Positions 44,701-54,168 of a DNA stretch of 64,000 nt are shown here, piece after piece. The stretch is taken from positions 5,097 to 69,096 of the forward strand of contig JBDHXF010000015.1 in assembly GCA_039810585.1 (NCBI GenBank), given 5' to 3'. Each line of letters starts with the position of its first letter. The stretch's first letter is position 1. This DNA comes from JBBATK01 sp039810585 (GTDB lineage: Bacteria > Bacteroidota > Ignavibacteria > Kapaibacteriales > NICIL-2). The notes under the pieces were generated by a model, which did no database searches, was not told where the DNA came from, and saw only the letters and a program-made list of their open reading frames with translations. Position numbers and translations under genes: made by a program.

Positions 44701-47316
44701 GCCGTTCGGTGCAATGTCGTTGTAGAACAACGGACCAACACCAAGAGACACGATACCAAAACCAAAACCAGAAATCTCATTTCCGGAGAAGGTATTGTAG
44801 TCGTTCGACAAGGTATCCAAACCAAGTGAGTTATTACCACCAATGTTTGGAACCACACTACGAGACACGATACCAGCTGCATAGCTTTCTGTACCACTTG
44901 ATAAGGTACGAACATCACTTTCAAAGGTGAAGTTTGGTGACAAATAGCGAACAACCGGAAGAGCAGCGGCATAGCTAGCTGTTGCCTGCGGGAAGTTCTC
45001 AATCAAACTGTTCTTCACTCCAATATTGGAGGAACCGCGGCCAAGGTAAAACACGGCGCGTTGAACGGGAGTGAGTTGACTTGGAACATCAAGTTGGAAG
45101 CGGAAGGAGTGTTGGCTACCTCCGTCAAAGGTGATGTAACCGTTTGAGTTAGCATAAAGATTTGGATTCTTGAATTGATTTTGTGCCGCGTACATATTGG
45201 TAGGCGAAACATTTTGTCCAAACAATACACCAATACCGATGTTCGATTTCAAACGAATGGAAATTGAACCGCGTGACAGCGACTGTAGAAGCGAGGGTTT
45301 AAATGTTACCGTGTTAGTAGCATTCATACCCAAGATCTTCGAGCTCAAGTCCAATGCCGGTACGTTTGGTGCAGTCTGACCGTATTCACCACACGTATAG
45401 CTGGCGTCCGTAAGCTCAAAGTTTACGGGACCACTCACGCCACGTTGATACATTGCATCGACAGCGGCTTGAATGGTAGTGAAGTTGCGGTTGTTACCGG
45501 AATTCAGTGTACCAATCGTATAGGTACCTGACAAAGCATCAACAACGTTGAAATAGGAACAAACACTGTTGTTCGAGGTTACCGGATCGTCCGGTGCGTT
45601 GATCGTACAGCATACACGGTACGAACCAACAGAGAGCGGAGTCCACGGATCATACAACAAGGTTGTCGTGTTCGGATTCGTAAAGGCAAGATCCGGAATG
45701 GTCTTGTCTTCCTGGAACACCGGAGTCCACGTTCCGTTCACCAACTTTTCGATCGTCATATGGGTCGGGATATCCGACTGATCGATAGCACCATTGTTCT
45801 TGAATTGTGCAGACACAATGACCGGACGGTTTACGAACACATCTGAACTCGGATTGAAAATCTGCACAGCAGACAACTCGGTAGCATATTGAGTATCGAA
45901 GGTATAACACGTTCCCGAGCCCGGGAGTGTGTTGTTTGCCATGTTTTGGTCATTAGCACCAATCATCGCTACCGAATAACTCACATAGAAGGTATTGACA
46001 TTTAGCGTGTTGTAATTCGGGAATTGAGCAAAGTAGGTATCTCCAGTTCCCAAACCGGTTGCATTATTATACATGATAGTATCACGTAAAATGACATTAG
46101 ATCCTCCGCAGTCGCTCGAGATCGTTCTGATAATGTACGCCTGGTACACCCGGTTCAAACCAACGTTTTGTATTGTCGTTGCAAATGGAATATCAATGCC
46201 ACGCAAGTACTTATAAGGGCTTTGGCGCGGATAGGAAATACTCAGCAACGAAATGTCGTTTTGATAGGCTATAATAAACTGCTTACTATAAGATTGTGTG
46301 TATCCGCTAGCAGGTAGGTTATAGGTAGCATCAACGCGATAAGCGCCTCCAACAGCATTTCGGCAATCAAGAGCGCCATTAACTCCGGCAAGAGCGCCGG
46401 TAGCATAGGCAAATGTTTGCGTGAGAAGTCCAGTACCGGAAGTAACAGGAATAACAGTGTCCGTTACGCTCGATGAGTTAAGAGCACGGTACACGACGTT
46501 GGTCGAGGGTAAAGGACCGGTGATCTTATAGGTAAGATTTACTGTTCCTGATGTACGACGGAAGTTCAACGATGGAAGAGGGAAACCGGAACTACCATCA
46601 TACAAACTTGTCGTTAACACGCGGCGAGGATCTACATCATCCGGGAATGAGGATTCAATACCGGAAAGAACCGAGAAACGTGTTTGAACCATGTAGTTAT
46701 ATGTACCCGAAGCAGATGCTTGAGTACACATGTTGCAGTTATCGTCTGTATAATACCAGCTATTGCAATTATATGAGGCCGCATCGCCTTTACAAGGGCA
46801 ATTGTAGGTGAAGTTCACACAGTTACCACTGACGTTGTACTGCGAACAAACTTCAATCACAATACTACTGGTACCGTCCCAAAGAAAGTTCTGGGAGAAG
46901 TTGTACTTGTTCCATCCTATCGATGGAACCGGCTCATTTGAGTTGGAATAGACTGTTGTTAAACCACTCGAAATGTAGGTCGTTGTACAGGCTGTCTGTG
47001 AAGTGGACCCGATCTTGATGGTGAACGCTTGCATTGCGTCTGCGCCAGTGTTCGACGCAACATTCCAAGCAATGGCGGTAAAATTACCCGGGCTAATGCC
47101 TGCACCGGTTAACATCGCCGGTGTATAAATCCACTGACTGCGCCATCCCGAATACCAACGCGAATAGGGAATCTCCGCCGTGTTTCCGGTGGTCGATCCG
47201 ATCGTTACCGATCCTGCACCGACTGTATAGTCCTGTTGCGCGTGTACTAGACTGCTGCTCAACAGCAATAAAAACGACGCCAGCAGAACAGTAAACAAAG
47301 TACTCCTTTGTTTCAT
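41779..47316 (-). CDS. Very large T9SS cargo protein with beta-helix region
   Basis: A 1845-residue secreted protein. The signal peptide MKQRSTLFTVLLASFLLLLS is followed by a conserved cargo-type domain (SRWYSGWRSQWIYTPAML) with several cysteines. Gene-middle residues of about 640-1170 include IQAAVDAMY and repeated NVISSVSRGGIYTGYG/NEVSNISS units of a right-handed beta-helix. A domain of about 1350-1640 (LFWSGDTNRLT, MFLASGVASDKRNLIVAS) resembles the C25/glutamine-amidotransferase-like parts of T9SS proteins. The end has an FN3-like part and a sorting domain (ASPNPATNDVTLSLNLSGS). A GGAGG lies seven bases before the ATG at 47316. Role: probably surface adhesion or display; substrate unknown. 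Confidence 0.85.
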   Translation of the reverse strand: MKQRSTLFTVLLASFLLLLSSSLVHAQQDYTVGAGSVTIGSTTGNTAEIPYSRWYSGWRSQWIYTPAMLTGAGISPGNFTAIAWNVASNTGADAMQAFTIKIGSTSQTACTTTYISSGLTTVYSNSNEPVPSIGWNKYNFSQNFLWDGTSSIVIEVCSQYNVSGNCVNFTYNCPCKGDAASYNCNSWYYTDDNCNMCTQASASGTYNYMVQTRFSVLSGIESSFPDDVDPRRVLTTSLYDGSSGFPLPSLNFRRTSGTVNLTYKITGPLPSTNVVYRALNSSSVTDTVIPVTSGTGLLTQTFAYATGALAGVNGALDCRNAVGGAYRVDATYNLPASGYTQSYSKQFIIAYQNDISLLSISYPRQSPYKYLRGIDIPFATTIQNVGLNRVYQAYIIRTISSDCGGSNVILRDTIMYNNATGLGTGDTYFAQFPNYNTLNVNTFYVSYSVAMIGANDQNMANNTLPGSGTCYTFDTQYATELSAVQIFNPSSDVFVNRPVIVSAQFKNNGAIDQSDIPTHMTIEKLVNGTWTPVFQEDKTIPDLAFTNPNTTTLLYDPWTPLSVGSYRVCCTINAPDDPVTSNNSVCSYFNVVDALSGTYTIGTLNSGNNRNFTTIQAAVDAMYQRGVSGPVNFELTDASYTCGEYGQTAPNVPALDLSSKILGMNATNTVTFKPSLLQSLSRGSISIRLKSNIGIGVLFGQNVSPTNMYAAQNQFKNPNLYANSNGYITFDGGSQHSFRFQLDVPSQLTPVQRAVFYLGRGSSNIGVKNSLIENFPQATASYAAALPVVRYLSPNFTFESDVRTLSSGTESYAAGIVSRSVVPNIGGNNSLGLDTLSNDYNTFSGNEISGFGFGIVSLGVGPLFYNDIAPNGNPHFQRYYNKNTVIANNVISSVSRGGIYTGYGENETISGNRILNVGIGATGVSGQAAGIMVGGEARPGQLVYNNIKPTIVNNEVSNISSDVAVQGIYVEQTMNSFVNPSGGNISFPNVNEAARVVGNIVYSLNRTTQTATTAGIHITTSRSQTLSGLNKMITPLVSSYFTRGDSVLNNTVIINADNVTNGSSIVGVGLQQNTNTVMLNNAIAVNASASSVNTAAGNVLACVFYEGTNPKASAAVPGLIPAVSGGLTSNRNAFWAPNAAVVRYIETDGSNSILALGAQSDYTSLGQWKGWTAQDISSVYGNFVADYVASATSPSKLRVSNSPYPLGSILDRRGDRLGAGIYDLDGDPRGLNGARFTIGADEFVGRLYVNDIEAIEITDPVAYRSGTGSFADAEYIMTKAPVNVHARMRNNGSALQSGVTIQAQIMDQFSNIVANNAKVVTVSPGESVDITFDFNFSPMTYSDLGIAAPAPFTAMATNVTPIYTIKVFTPVDENTSNNSVTKPVRFYLQRSPIRMLNSVTAVNANPNSSTTSFNDLVGRLNNDSMSKALSYVGLNLGSYDLLDRQGWEPRAVNYSMYRTLFWSGDTNRLTRQQRTDLRMFLASGVASDKRNLIVASQEILGKHIGLDATNDEQFVHNVLRATNASTGALKGAAPTDRTPRAAGYDGKQVMGFALAEGISESVAKTTNTYDNAIPMPSLMKIYSDAQTNGLARTAYYYTNRDAGVTDSSMGIATNYLNYNVVFLGVDWRHLPRATTNTGSERIIRAIIEFIERSNGAVVPVELVNFNAKRSGSDVQVDWTTASEKNSAFFQVQRALVSEKGTGSYSDVLYKPAQGQSTVATSYTGRDANVSSASAWSYRLKMVDLDGAVRYSSEVLVAADDQVATLAASPNPATNDVTLSLNLSGSGMTEINLVDINGRTVQTIANDEMSGARTLHFNVADLASGTYTVVVKQNGSVVSQTIQVVK

Positions 47317-47920
47317 ACATCCTCCAAGTTGATTAAGTATAACTAACATGAAATGTGTAAATGACGAGATAGCAAATGCACAAAACGCTCTCACTTCAGA
47401 GTTTCAATTACGAGAAATTGCTCCAAATCACGAAAGCGCACACTTTATGCACGATTGACTTCAAAAATAGAAAAGTTCAGCGTATAACCTGGCATTTTTT
47501 GGGTTTAGCCCAAAAAGTCAGCGACGAATACAGCATCCGTCAGATCTTCGTTGTCGCTCTCTGTCCCACCATCAGACGACTTCTGCGCAGTTAGAATACC
47601 TGTCTTAACATCTACGGTGTCACTGCTGCAACTGTGAATAAATAATCCCTGAAGATGGATTTTGTTTCACAGTTCAACCATCGAATCCCAGAAATCGCAT
47701 CTGGTCTGACATACTGAAATCGAGCTTCCAGACCGAATTCAGCCGTTCTGAGCGAGTGTGTCCGTATTTTTGTCTCACCAAGATTTATCAGCTTTAACAG
47801 AAGATATTTTCCACAACCCTAATCCTCCGAGTACGCCATTGCGGCGTATTTAGGATCTATGTTTCGTCTAAGACCTTTCGTAATAGCACCTTAGAATCAT
47901 TTCGTCACCATAGTCTCAAC
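47317..47920. other. Divergent intergenic region without a gene
   Basis: About 600 AT-rich bases between the large secreted protein and the yggS-like gene. No coding frame is supported. A small inverted repeat, TTTTTGGG...CCCAAAAA at 47496-47516, is the only clear structure. Promoters for both sides are expected but none is certain. Confidence 0.4.
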
Positions 47921-48625
47921 GTGTTTTCCCTTTTTGAGCATATAGCACACTGTCGCCAAGCTATTTCCTCTGCTTGCCGGCGTGCTCAGCGCGAACTCTC
48001 CACCGTTCAGCTTGTTGCTGCGTCGAAAACGCACGATGCTGATGTCATTCGAGAGGCATTCGGCTTGGGTATTCACAACTTTGGCGAGAATTACGTGCAG
48101 GAATGGCAGACAAAGCGGACATCTTTGCAAGATTTGAGCGATCTGCAATGGCACTTTATCGGACACCTTCAGCGAAACAAGGTTCGTTTTCTCATTCCGG
48201 GTGTGTCCGTCATTCACTCTGTCGACTCTTTCAGTCTGGCCAAGGAAATTTCTAAGGAGTCGTTGCGGCACGGACGCTCTACCTCCATTCTCTTCCAGGT
48301 TAACACCTCCGGTGAGGACTCCAAGTCCGGCGTTCAGCCCGATTCGCTTCTCGACCTTGTATCAGAGTGTAAAAATTTAGGAGGAATTGTTCTATCCGGA
48401 CTTATGGCAATTCCGGAAGCTCAAGACGACGCGGAGGATGTCCGACCCGAGTTTCGACTTCTGGCTGAGTTGAGACAAGATGTGCAAACACGACACTCTT
48501 TGGAACACTTCACTGAACTATCGATGGGAATGAGTTCAGACTTCGAAGTTGCGATTGAGGAAGGTGCAACGCTAGTTCGCTTGGGCACTGCGTTGTTCGG
48601 AGAACGCGACTATTCATCACACTGA
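47921..48625 (+). CDS. YggS/PROSC family PLP-binding protein
   Basis: A 234-residue TIM-barrel protein that carries pyridoxal phosphate and helps keep free vitamin B6 and amino-acid pools in balance; no enzyme reaction is known. The PLP lysine is K36 in LVAASKTHD, followed by the signature FGENYVQEW. WHFIGHLQRNKV, LFQVNTSGEDSKSG and LSMGMSSDFEVAIEEGATLVRLG are also in the expected order and leave no doubt about the family. It starts with GTG; no ATG fits without losing the N-terminal helix. It stands alone between an intergenic stretch and a convergent gene. Confidence 0.9.
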   Translation: MFSLFEHIAHCRQAISSACRRAQRELSTVQLVAASKTHDADVIREAFGLGIHNFGENYVQEWQTKRTSLQDLSDLQWHFIGHLQRNKVRFLIPGVSVIHSVDSFSLAKEISKESLRHGRSTSILFQVNTSGEDSKSGVQPDSLLDLVSECKNLGGIVLSGLMAIPEAQDDAEDVRPEFRLLAELRQDVQTRHSLEHFTELSMGMSSDFEVAIEEGATLVRLGTALFGERDYSSH

Positions 48626-48681
48626 GCTTCGGTTCGAACCTGCCCTTGTTTCCTATCCTTAGCTTATAGTAAACCTCCGTA

Positions 48682-49677
48682 CTACGACTTCAACGCTTCA
48701 GATCTGGCATCCAAAGCGTGGGCTACCAAGTGAGCCACGAGTTTAACCGTTCTGCCGTCCGTGTCATGCCGAGGATTGCACTCCACAAAATCGATAAGCC
48801 GCGTCTTCATGTGAGTGGCTGCGGCACGAACCATGGCGATGGCTTGCTGCGGATCGAAACCGTCTACGGCAACAGCACTGACTCCGGGTGCATAGGCTCC
48901 GCCAATCGCATCAATGTCAAACGAGCAGTACAGGGCTTCTGCCTTCGCAGCTCGTTCAAGGGCTTCATGGTAGGCCGTGGTAACTCCGAGTCGCCGACAT
49001 TCATCCAACATCATCGCCCGCTGTTTTCTATCTTCTATATAACGCAGATGCGCACCGGCAGCTGTAAACGCTTGGATCCCAAACACGGTGCAGGAATCGT
49101 CCTCAATCTTGTCTCTCCCGCTCTCCAGCAACTGCCGAAAGCCTGAGCCGGAATGACACAGCAGTTCGCTATCTACCTCGATCATCGGACGCACATCCGG
49201 ATGAGCATCGACATTAATAAACGCCATCGATGCACAACTCTGTTGCACTGCCGCACCATCCGGCCACGCTAGATCGTGTCCTCCCCCAAGTACAATCACC
49301 AGAGCCTTGGTTGACAAGAGTTCAGAGAGAACTTCTTTGAGATGCATGTGGATCTGCTCAAGACTACGTCCACGACAGTCCACATCACCGGCGTCTATGA
49401 CCTGTACGTTTTCACAGACGGATCTTGTGCCATGAGAAGCCGCCAGCGCATACAAGGCCTTGCGGATAGCCGCCGGTGCTTCCTCGGACCCCGGTCTTCC
49501 TCCGTTTCGCTCCACTCCAATGTGCTGCGGAACGCCGACGATGACAACTGAATGCGCCCCCGGCTCGGTGTGCTCCAGATCGCGAACGAGAGTTGAAAAA
49601 CGTAGATCTTCGGGATCCGGTCTGACGATCGTTTTCATTGCGGCCGGAATCAAGTACTCAGGATGCGATAGTAGCAT
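48682..49677 (-). CDS. Ureohydrolase (formimidoylglutamase/agmatinase family)
   Basis: A 331-residue binuclear manganese hydrolase. Metal ligands are visible in GGGHDLAWP, NVDAHPDVRP and CSFDIDAIGG, the three blocks of the arginase superfamily. The overall pattern, including PGSEEAPAAIRKALYAL and DFVECNPRHD, is closest to formimidoylglutamase (HutG), the last step of one histidine breakdown route, giving glutamate and formamide. Agmatinase or guanidinobutyrase activity cannot be excluded. Start is uncertain among ATGs at 49677 and 49638. It has no hutH/U/I neighbours here. It converges with yggS. Confidence 0.8.
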   Translation of the reverse strand: MLLSHPEYLIPAAMKTIVRPDPEDLRFSTLVRDLEHTEPGAHSVVIVGVPQHIGVERNGGRPGSEEAPAAIRKALYALAASHGTRSVCENVQVIDAGDVDCRGRSLEQIHMHLKEVLSELLSTKALVIVLGGGHDLAWPDGAAVQQSCASMAFINVDAHPDVRPMIEVDSELLCHSGSGFRQLLESGRDKIEDDSCTVFGIQAFTAAGAHLRYIEDRKQRAMMLDECRRLGVTTAYHEALERAAKAEALYCSFDIDAIGGAYAPGVSAVAVDGFDPQQAIAMVRAAATHMKTRLIDFVECNPRHDTDGRTVKLVAHLVAHALDARSEALKS

Positions 49678-49777
49678 GGGGTTCAAATGGTGTCGTTATT
49701 AGTCTACGTTTACCTTCAGGTGTCGAATGTAAGGATGGTGTATGGAGTAATGTCCGACTCTCTAATCTATCCCGATC

Positions 49778-50929
49778 TCATAATCGTCGCGCTTCGTCAT
49801 CCTGAGCGTTCCGAACAATTCTCTGTACAATATCATGCGCCACGCGATCCCATGAGTAATACTGAGCGGCAGCCACACGTTGAGCGCGAACTCTTTCGAC
49901 CATCTCTGTATCGGCAAGTGACTTTGATATCAACGCTGCCAATTCATCAGGCTGTGTCGAGTGCTCGGATAACAAATACCCGTTATCTGCCTCACGAATA
50001 ATCTCCGGCATGGCGCAGCAATTTCTCGCTACCACCGGAACTCCGTGAACTAAGGCTTCGGCAAACACCAATCCGTAGGCTTCGAAGTACGAAGGCAATA
50101 CAAAGAGTCGAGCATGGTGAAAGTAGCGCTGCACTACGTCCTTAGGTTGCGCACCTAGCACATGCACGCCCTCAGATACCCAAGAAGATAATTCGTGCAG
50201 TTCAGGACCAATGACCACCATATCGACATCGGCCTTTTCCCGCAAACGGGCATAGGCCTGCAGCACCAATGGTATGGCCTTTCGTTCGACATCTTTGCCA
50301 ACAACAAGCAGATATTCTTTGGGGTGAAGTCGCTCGCTCGATTCCAGAGCGGTGGCAGTCGCTCCTGCCCCGACTACGTGCAGTCGCTCGTGCGGTATAT
50401 CATAGGCTCGACTCGCTCCCTCAGCAGCAAACCGACTAACAGCGAAGAGTCCGCGCGCGGCTTCATACACTCTCTTCTGTTGCATTTCCCGAGCTTGCAA
50501 GTACGAATCTCGATAATGCACCCGTTCCACGCGGGCGAGCTCCGGAACCCGAAGCATTTCTCGAAAACCCGGAATACTGAGGTCGAAATAGAGGTACTGC
50601 GATAGCCGTGGAGTCGGCTCAATATCCGAGATGCACAGCACCGCATCTAAACCGCTACAACTCTGCATTTCCTGGCGGAATCGGCCTTGAATTGCGCGAT
50701 GTCGCGCAGGCGAATGCGGAGCTTCGTTTTGCCAATACGCAGCATACGGATGTTTGGATAAGGAGCGTAGAGTATAATACAATTGCTGCCATCGCGGCAG
50801 CAGCACATCGATGTCAACAAGGTGAATCTCGACCTGACGCAGCAGGGCTTGATACAAGGCATGGGGAATCCCGGACCAGGTATTCGACCGAGGTTCAGTC
50901 CAATTGCAAGCAAATCCCAAGTGGAGCAT
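49778..50929 (-). CDS. Family 4 glycosyltransferase
   Basis: A 383-residue GT-B glycosyltransferase. The C-terminal half shows the donor-binding motifs YLLVVGKDVERKAIPLVLQAY, VHVLGAQPKDVVQRYFHHA, and the FVLPSYFEAYGLVFAEALVHG block with the conserved glutamates that bind the sugar nucleotide. The N-terminal half is less conserved, as usual. It probably builds a lipopolysaccharide, capsule or glycolipid sugar; T9SS cargo are anchored to such a glycan in other species. AAGGAAG precedes the ATG. It is followed on the same strand after 100 bases by the ureohydrolase gene. Confidence 0.85.
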   Translation of the reverse strand: MLHLGFACNWTEPRSNTWSGIPHALYQALLRQVEIHLVDIDVLLPRWQQLYYTLRSLSKHPYAAYWQNEAPHSPARHRAIQGRFRQEMQSCSGLDAVLCISDIEPTPRLSQYLYFDLSIPGFREMLRVPELARVERVHYRDSYLQAREMQQKRVYEAARGLFAVSRFAAEGASRAYDIPHERLHVVGAGATATALESSERLHPKEYLLVVGKDVERKAIPLVLQAYARLREKADVDMVVIGPELHELSSWVSEGVHVLGAQPKDVVQRYFHHARLFVLPSYFEAYGLVFAEALVHGVPVVARNCCAMPEIIREADNGYLLSEHSTQPDELAALISKSLADTEMVERVRAQRVAAAQYYSWDRVAHDIVQRIVRNAQDDEARRL

Positions 50930-51168
50930 GTCTTCCTTGTTGCGTGAGCTACGAAATTAGTCTTGCACCTCGTTTTCGGAAGCGGCATTTTGCGCACAAT
51001 CCAACGTGATCGTGCCTGGTTTTGTTTGCACCGCCATAAGCCGGTGCCCAACTCCGAATAGCGAATGTCGATCTGTTGGATTGGTTTGCACACACCACTC
51101 GTAAAGAGTCGAATAATACGTGCGCAGCGAAGCTGCACACGTATTCATAAGTCCTGAACGATACGCTC

Positions 51169-51837
51169 ATGAGGCTCCACCGATTTTCACTCGCCAACTC
51201 CAAAACACTTCGTCGCATAGGGTGGATTGGGGTCTTGCTGATATGCGCCGCAGGAGTGGCCGTTTTCCTAGCAGATCGCGCCGTGCAGAACGCGGCGGAG
51301 CATCGCCTGTACACTCGCGTTGAAGATCTTCCGCATCGACATACCGGACTCCTTTTAGGCACGGCCCCGACGTCCGGAGCGTATCAGAATTGGTACTTCC
51401 GCTACAGAGTGGAGGCAGCGGCTGAGTTACTTCGGAGGCACGCCATCGATGTGCTATTAATTAGTGGTGATAATAGTCGGAATAGCTACGACGAACCGAC
51501 CGCGATGCGCGACTCGCTCGTGGCCAAAGGTATTGACTCCAATCGTATTGTTCTCGACTATGCCGGTTTTCGAACCTTCGACAGTATCGTGCGGGTAAAG
51601 GAAGTGTTTTCACAAGATTCGATTGTGGTGATCTCCCAAGCATTCCATAACGCTCGCGCACTCTACATAGCACAACAAGAAGGCATCGATGCTATCGGAT
51701 TCAATGCTCAAGAAGTGGATCCCATCTATGGTCCCCGCATTCAAATCCGCGAGAAGTTTGCCCGACTGAAAACCATTCTGGATTTTTATATCGGAACGAG
51801 ACCTCATTTTTTAGGACCAAAGGTTTCCGTTCCTTAG
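51169..51837 (+). CDS. SanA/YdcF (DUF218) family membrane protein
   Basis: A 222-residue protein with one N-terminal membrane helix at about 15-37 (RIGWIGVLLICAAGVAVFLA). A DUF218 domain follows, with the family segments TGLLLGTAPTSGAY, YFRYRVEAAAELL, VLLISGDNSRNSYDEP, MRDSLVAKGI, IVLDYAGFRTFDSI and VISQAFHNARALY. SanA in enteric bacteria helps keep out vancomycin at high temperature and affects envelope integrity by an unknown mechanism. An active-site function is not proven. It precedes the M28 peptidase by 39 bases and may be co-transcribed. Confidence 0.88.
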   Translation: MRLHRFSLANSKTLRRIGWIGVLLICAAGVAVFLADRAVQNAAEHRLYTRVEDLPHRHTGLLLGTAPTSGAYQNWYFRYRVEAAAELLRRHAIDVLLISGDNSRNSYDEPTAMRDSLVAKGIDSNRIVLDYAGFRTFDSIVRVKEVFSQDSIVVISQAFHNARALYIAQQEGIDAIGFNAQEVDPIYGPRIQIREKFARLKTILDFYIGTRPHFLGPKVSVP

Positions 51838-51876
51838 TCACCGTACAATTCACTTGAACTCAACTCGCATACAGAC

Positions 51877-53241
51877 ATGGCACGACATCACTTCTATGGC
51901 CTCTTTCGCATCCTGCTTTTTTCTCTGTGTATAGGCGGTTCGCTCCATGCACAAATACTTGGCAAGTATAAAAGCACAGCTGATCGCATTATCGCCAAGG
52001 CAGATGCTGACAGTGTATTGTATAGCAGTCTGGCCACCATGTGCGACACCTATGGAAGCCGCTTAAGCGGTTCCGAATCCCTCGAGCGAGCCATCGATTG
52101 GGTTGTACAGCAGGCCACCAAGGAAGGTTTTCATGTGTGGACGGAACCCGCAAAAGTGCCGCACTGGATTCGGGGCAAGGAGTCGTTAACCATGACTGCT
52201 CCTCGCGAGAAAAGCATTGCTATGCTTGGCTTAGGTGGCAGCATCCCTACCCCACCCGAGGGCATAAATGCCGAGGTGTTGGTGGTTCGCTCGTTCGACG
52301 AATTACGCACTCGCTCGTCTGAAGCAAAGGGAAAAATCGTCCTCTTCAACGCGCCATTTATCGAGTACGGAAAAACGGTAGCGTACAGAGTCAACGGCGC
52401 ATCGGAGGCGGCACGCTACGGAGCGGTGGGAGCCCTAGTGCGCTCAATTGGTCCGGCTTCTTTATACACACCGCATACGGGAGTAATGCATTACAACGAC
52501 AGCATGGCGAAAGTTCCGACAGCCGCCATCAGTATTGAGGATGCAGAACTCATGGCGCGTATGACGGCAAGAGGACAGACTGTGCGAGTTCATTTGGAGA
52601 TGGAGGGGCATTATGGACCGGATCAAGACTCGCGCAACATTATCATGGAACTGAAGGGCAGCGAAAAGCCTGATGAGATCGTGGTCATGGGTGGACATAT
52701 CGATTCCTGGGATGTAGGACAAGGCGCGATGGATGATGGCGGAGGATGCTTCAGCGCTTGGCATGCCTTGCGGACAATACGAGACCTCGGCTTGAAGCCA
52801 AAGAGAACGATACGGGTGGTTTTTTGGACGAATGAGGAATACGGAACGCGCGGTGCGGAAGCCTATGCATCGGCTCATGAAAAGGAGAAGCACGTGTTGG
52901 GCATTGAGTCGGACGAAGGCACCTTTACTCCTAAAGGATTTGCCGTGGAAGGATCCGACGCCGCCTTGCTGTTTTACCAACAGTTATCACCTCTGCTGGA
53001 AGGCATACGGGCAACACGTTTTGAGGCCGGTTTTGCAGGCGCCGATGTCGGGCCGCTTCGCGTGAAAAAGAGCATTCCCTTGTTGGGCTTGGTCGTTGAT
53101 ACCACGAAGTACTTTTGGTACCATCATACAAACGCTGACACCATGGATAAGCTCAATCCGCAAGAGCTGAATCGATGCGCTGCCGCGATGGCTATTATGG
53201 CTTACCTTGCTGCGGATATCGACGATGTACCGATGAAGTAA
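51877..53241 (+). CDS. Exported M28 family zinc peptidase (carboxypeptidase Q-like)
   Basis: A 454-residue protein with a signal peptide (FRILLFSLCIGGSLHAQ). A protease-associated insert lies at about 130-215. The M28 catalytic domain shows the zinc ligands in order: GGHIDSWDVGQG (His near 274), GAMDDGGG, TNEEYG, GIESDEG and YHHTNADTMD. It should release single amino acids from peptides at the periplasm or outside. Similar proteins occur in many Bacteroidota as carboxypeptidase Q homologues. A bidirectional terminator follows at 53319. Confidence 0.9.
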   Translation: MARHHFYGLFRILLFSLCIGGSLHAQILGKYKSTADRIIAKADADSVLYSSLATMCDTYGSRLSGSESLERAIDWVVQQATKEGFHVWTEPAKVPHWIRGKESLTMTAPREKSIAMLGLGGSIPTPPEGINAEVLVVRSFDELRTRSSEAKGKIVLFNAPFIEYGKTVAYRVNGASEAARYGAVGALVRSIGPASLYTPHTGVMHYNDSMAKVPTAAISIEDAELMARMTARGQTVRVHLEMEGHYGPDQDSRNIIMELKGSEKPDEIVVMGGHIDSWDVGQGAMDDGGGCFSAWHALRTIRDLGLKPKRTIRVVFWTNEEYGTRGAEAYASAHEKEKHVLGIESDEGTFTPKGFAVEGSDAALLFYQQLSPLLEGIRATRFEAGFAGADVGPLRVKKSIPLLGLVVDTTKYFWYHHTNADTMDKLNPQELNRCAAAMAIMAYLAADIDDVPMK

Positions 53242-53318
53242 GGTTAAGACGTTAAGTATTCGGCGTCACTTCGATGTTGTTCGAGACCTGGGTGCTTACT
53301 ATCAAGACTGTTGCACAA

Positions 53319-53356
53319 GAACGAAAAAAGCCCCAATTGGGGCTTTTTTTTTCGTT
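53319..53356. terminator. Bidirectional terminator between convergent genes
   Basis: GAACGAAAAAAGCCCC pairs with GGGGCTTTTTTTTCGTTC across an AATT loop. Both directions give a GC stem followed by a T-run, as needed between the converging M28 peptidase and coiled-coil protein genes. Confidence 0.9.
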
Positions 53357-53382
53357 CTATCGTGGTGTTTCTCGGAGAGGAT

Positions 53383-53730
53383 TTAGGGCTTCTTGTGTTG
53401 TTGACGGATCTCGCGGCGGAGATCTTTGAGATCACTCTTGGCAGCCTTCACATCCTTGTGAGCTTCGGCGTGTTCAGCTTTTGCTTGTTGATGAAGAGTC
53501 TTGGCTTGATCGATGTTACCGGCATCTTTGGCGGCCTTTGCTTCTTGCATGGTAGCCTTGGCCTTTTGGTTTTCGGCTTTAGCGTCCTTTACTTTTTGCT
53601 TGGCAGCCTCGACACGTGCCTTCTGCTCAGGCGTGAGTTTTGGTTTTGCTGTGGTCACGTCCTGCGCATTCAGGCTGGCAACGCCAAGGAAGAGAGCGAC
53701 GGCGAAGCCGGCGAGAATTGAGTTTTTCAT
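53383..53730 (-). CDS. Small exported coiled-coil protein
   Basis: A 115-residue protein with a signal peptide (MKNSILAGFAVALFLGVASLNAQ). An almost wholly helical Ala/Lys/Glu-rich mature chain follows, with a heptad-like spacing from LTPEQKARVEAAKQKVKDA to the Lys-rich C-terminus. No family is recognised; it resembles small periplasmic helical proteins of the CpxP/Spy type in size and charge, but lacks their LTxxQ motifs apart from LTPEQ. The ATG at 53730 was chosen because it creates the signal peptide. Confidence 0.65.
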   Translation of the reverse strand: MKNSILAGFAVALFLGVASLNAQDVTTAKPKLTPEQKARVEAAKQKVKDAKAENQKAKATMQEAKAAKDAGNIDQAKTLHQQAKAEHAEAHKDVKAAKSDLKDLRREIRQQHKKP

Positions 53731-54168
53731 GAGAGAACCTTTCGTTAAGGTGGTTATGGAATTGTTTGAGTTGTGTGTCCTGAAACGCGTTTTCAAGGAC
53801 TATGACTACGGAAGATCTCGGGATGGTTTAATGCGGTCGAGATTTTTTTGACAATTGTTCAGCTCTGTCCGGAACAACACAGAGTGTGCGCCTACAACGC
53901 CATGTGGCGATGAGACCATGCCCGGAATGGCACAATTGGAGACCGTCCAGGGTTACTCGGCATAATCCGACTGTAGAAGTGGACGGAAACTCTAAAAAAT
54001 GCTTAAAAACGCCAAAAAACGCCATCGAAGGCAGAGTGATAAGTCTCGAACGATCAAGTGCTTCAGCAGCGCTTTCCTTCAGACTCCATTATTGCTATTC
54101 CCTGTTTTTCAGGTAAATTGCGTGTCATTTGCTTTGTATCTAAACCTATTGTTCATTGCTAATCGGAG
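53731..54168. other. Divergent intergenic region upstream of secD
   Basis: This 438-base gap lies between the divergent coiled-coil protein gene and secD. Short frames on both strands are poor in composition and are not called. No tRNA or clear hairpin is visible. It should contain promoters for both sides. Confidence 0.4.

Noticed and set aside
48628..48645. GGTTCGAACC resembling a tRNA T-loop
   Set aside because: No acceptor, anticodon or D stem can be formed around it.
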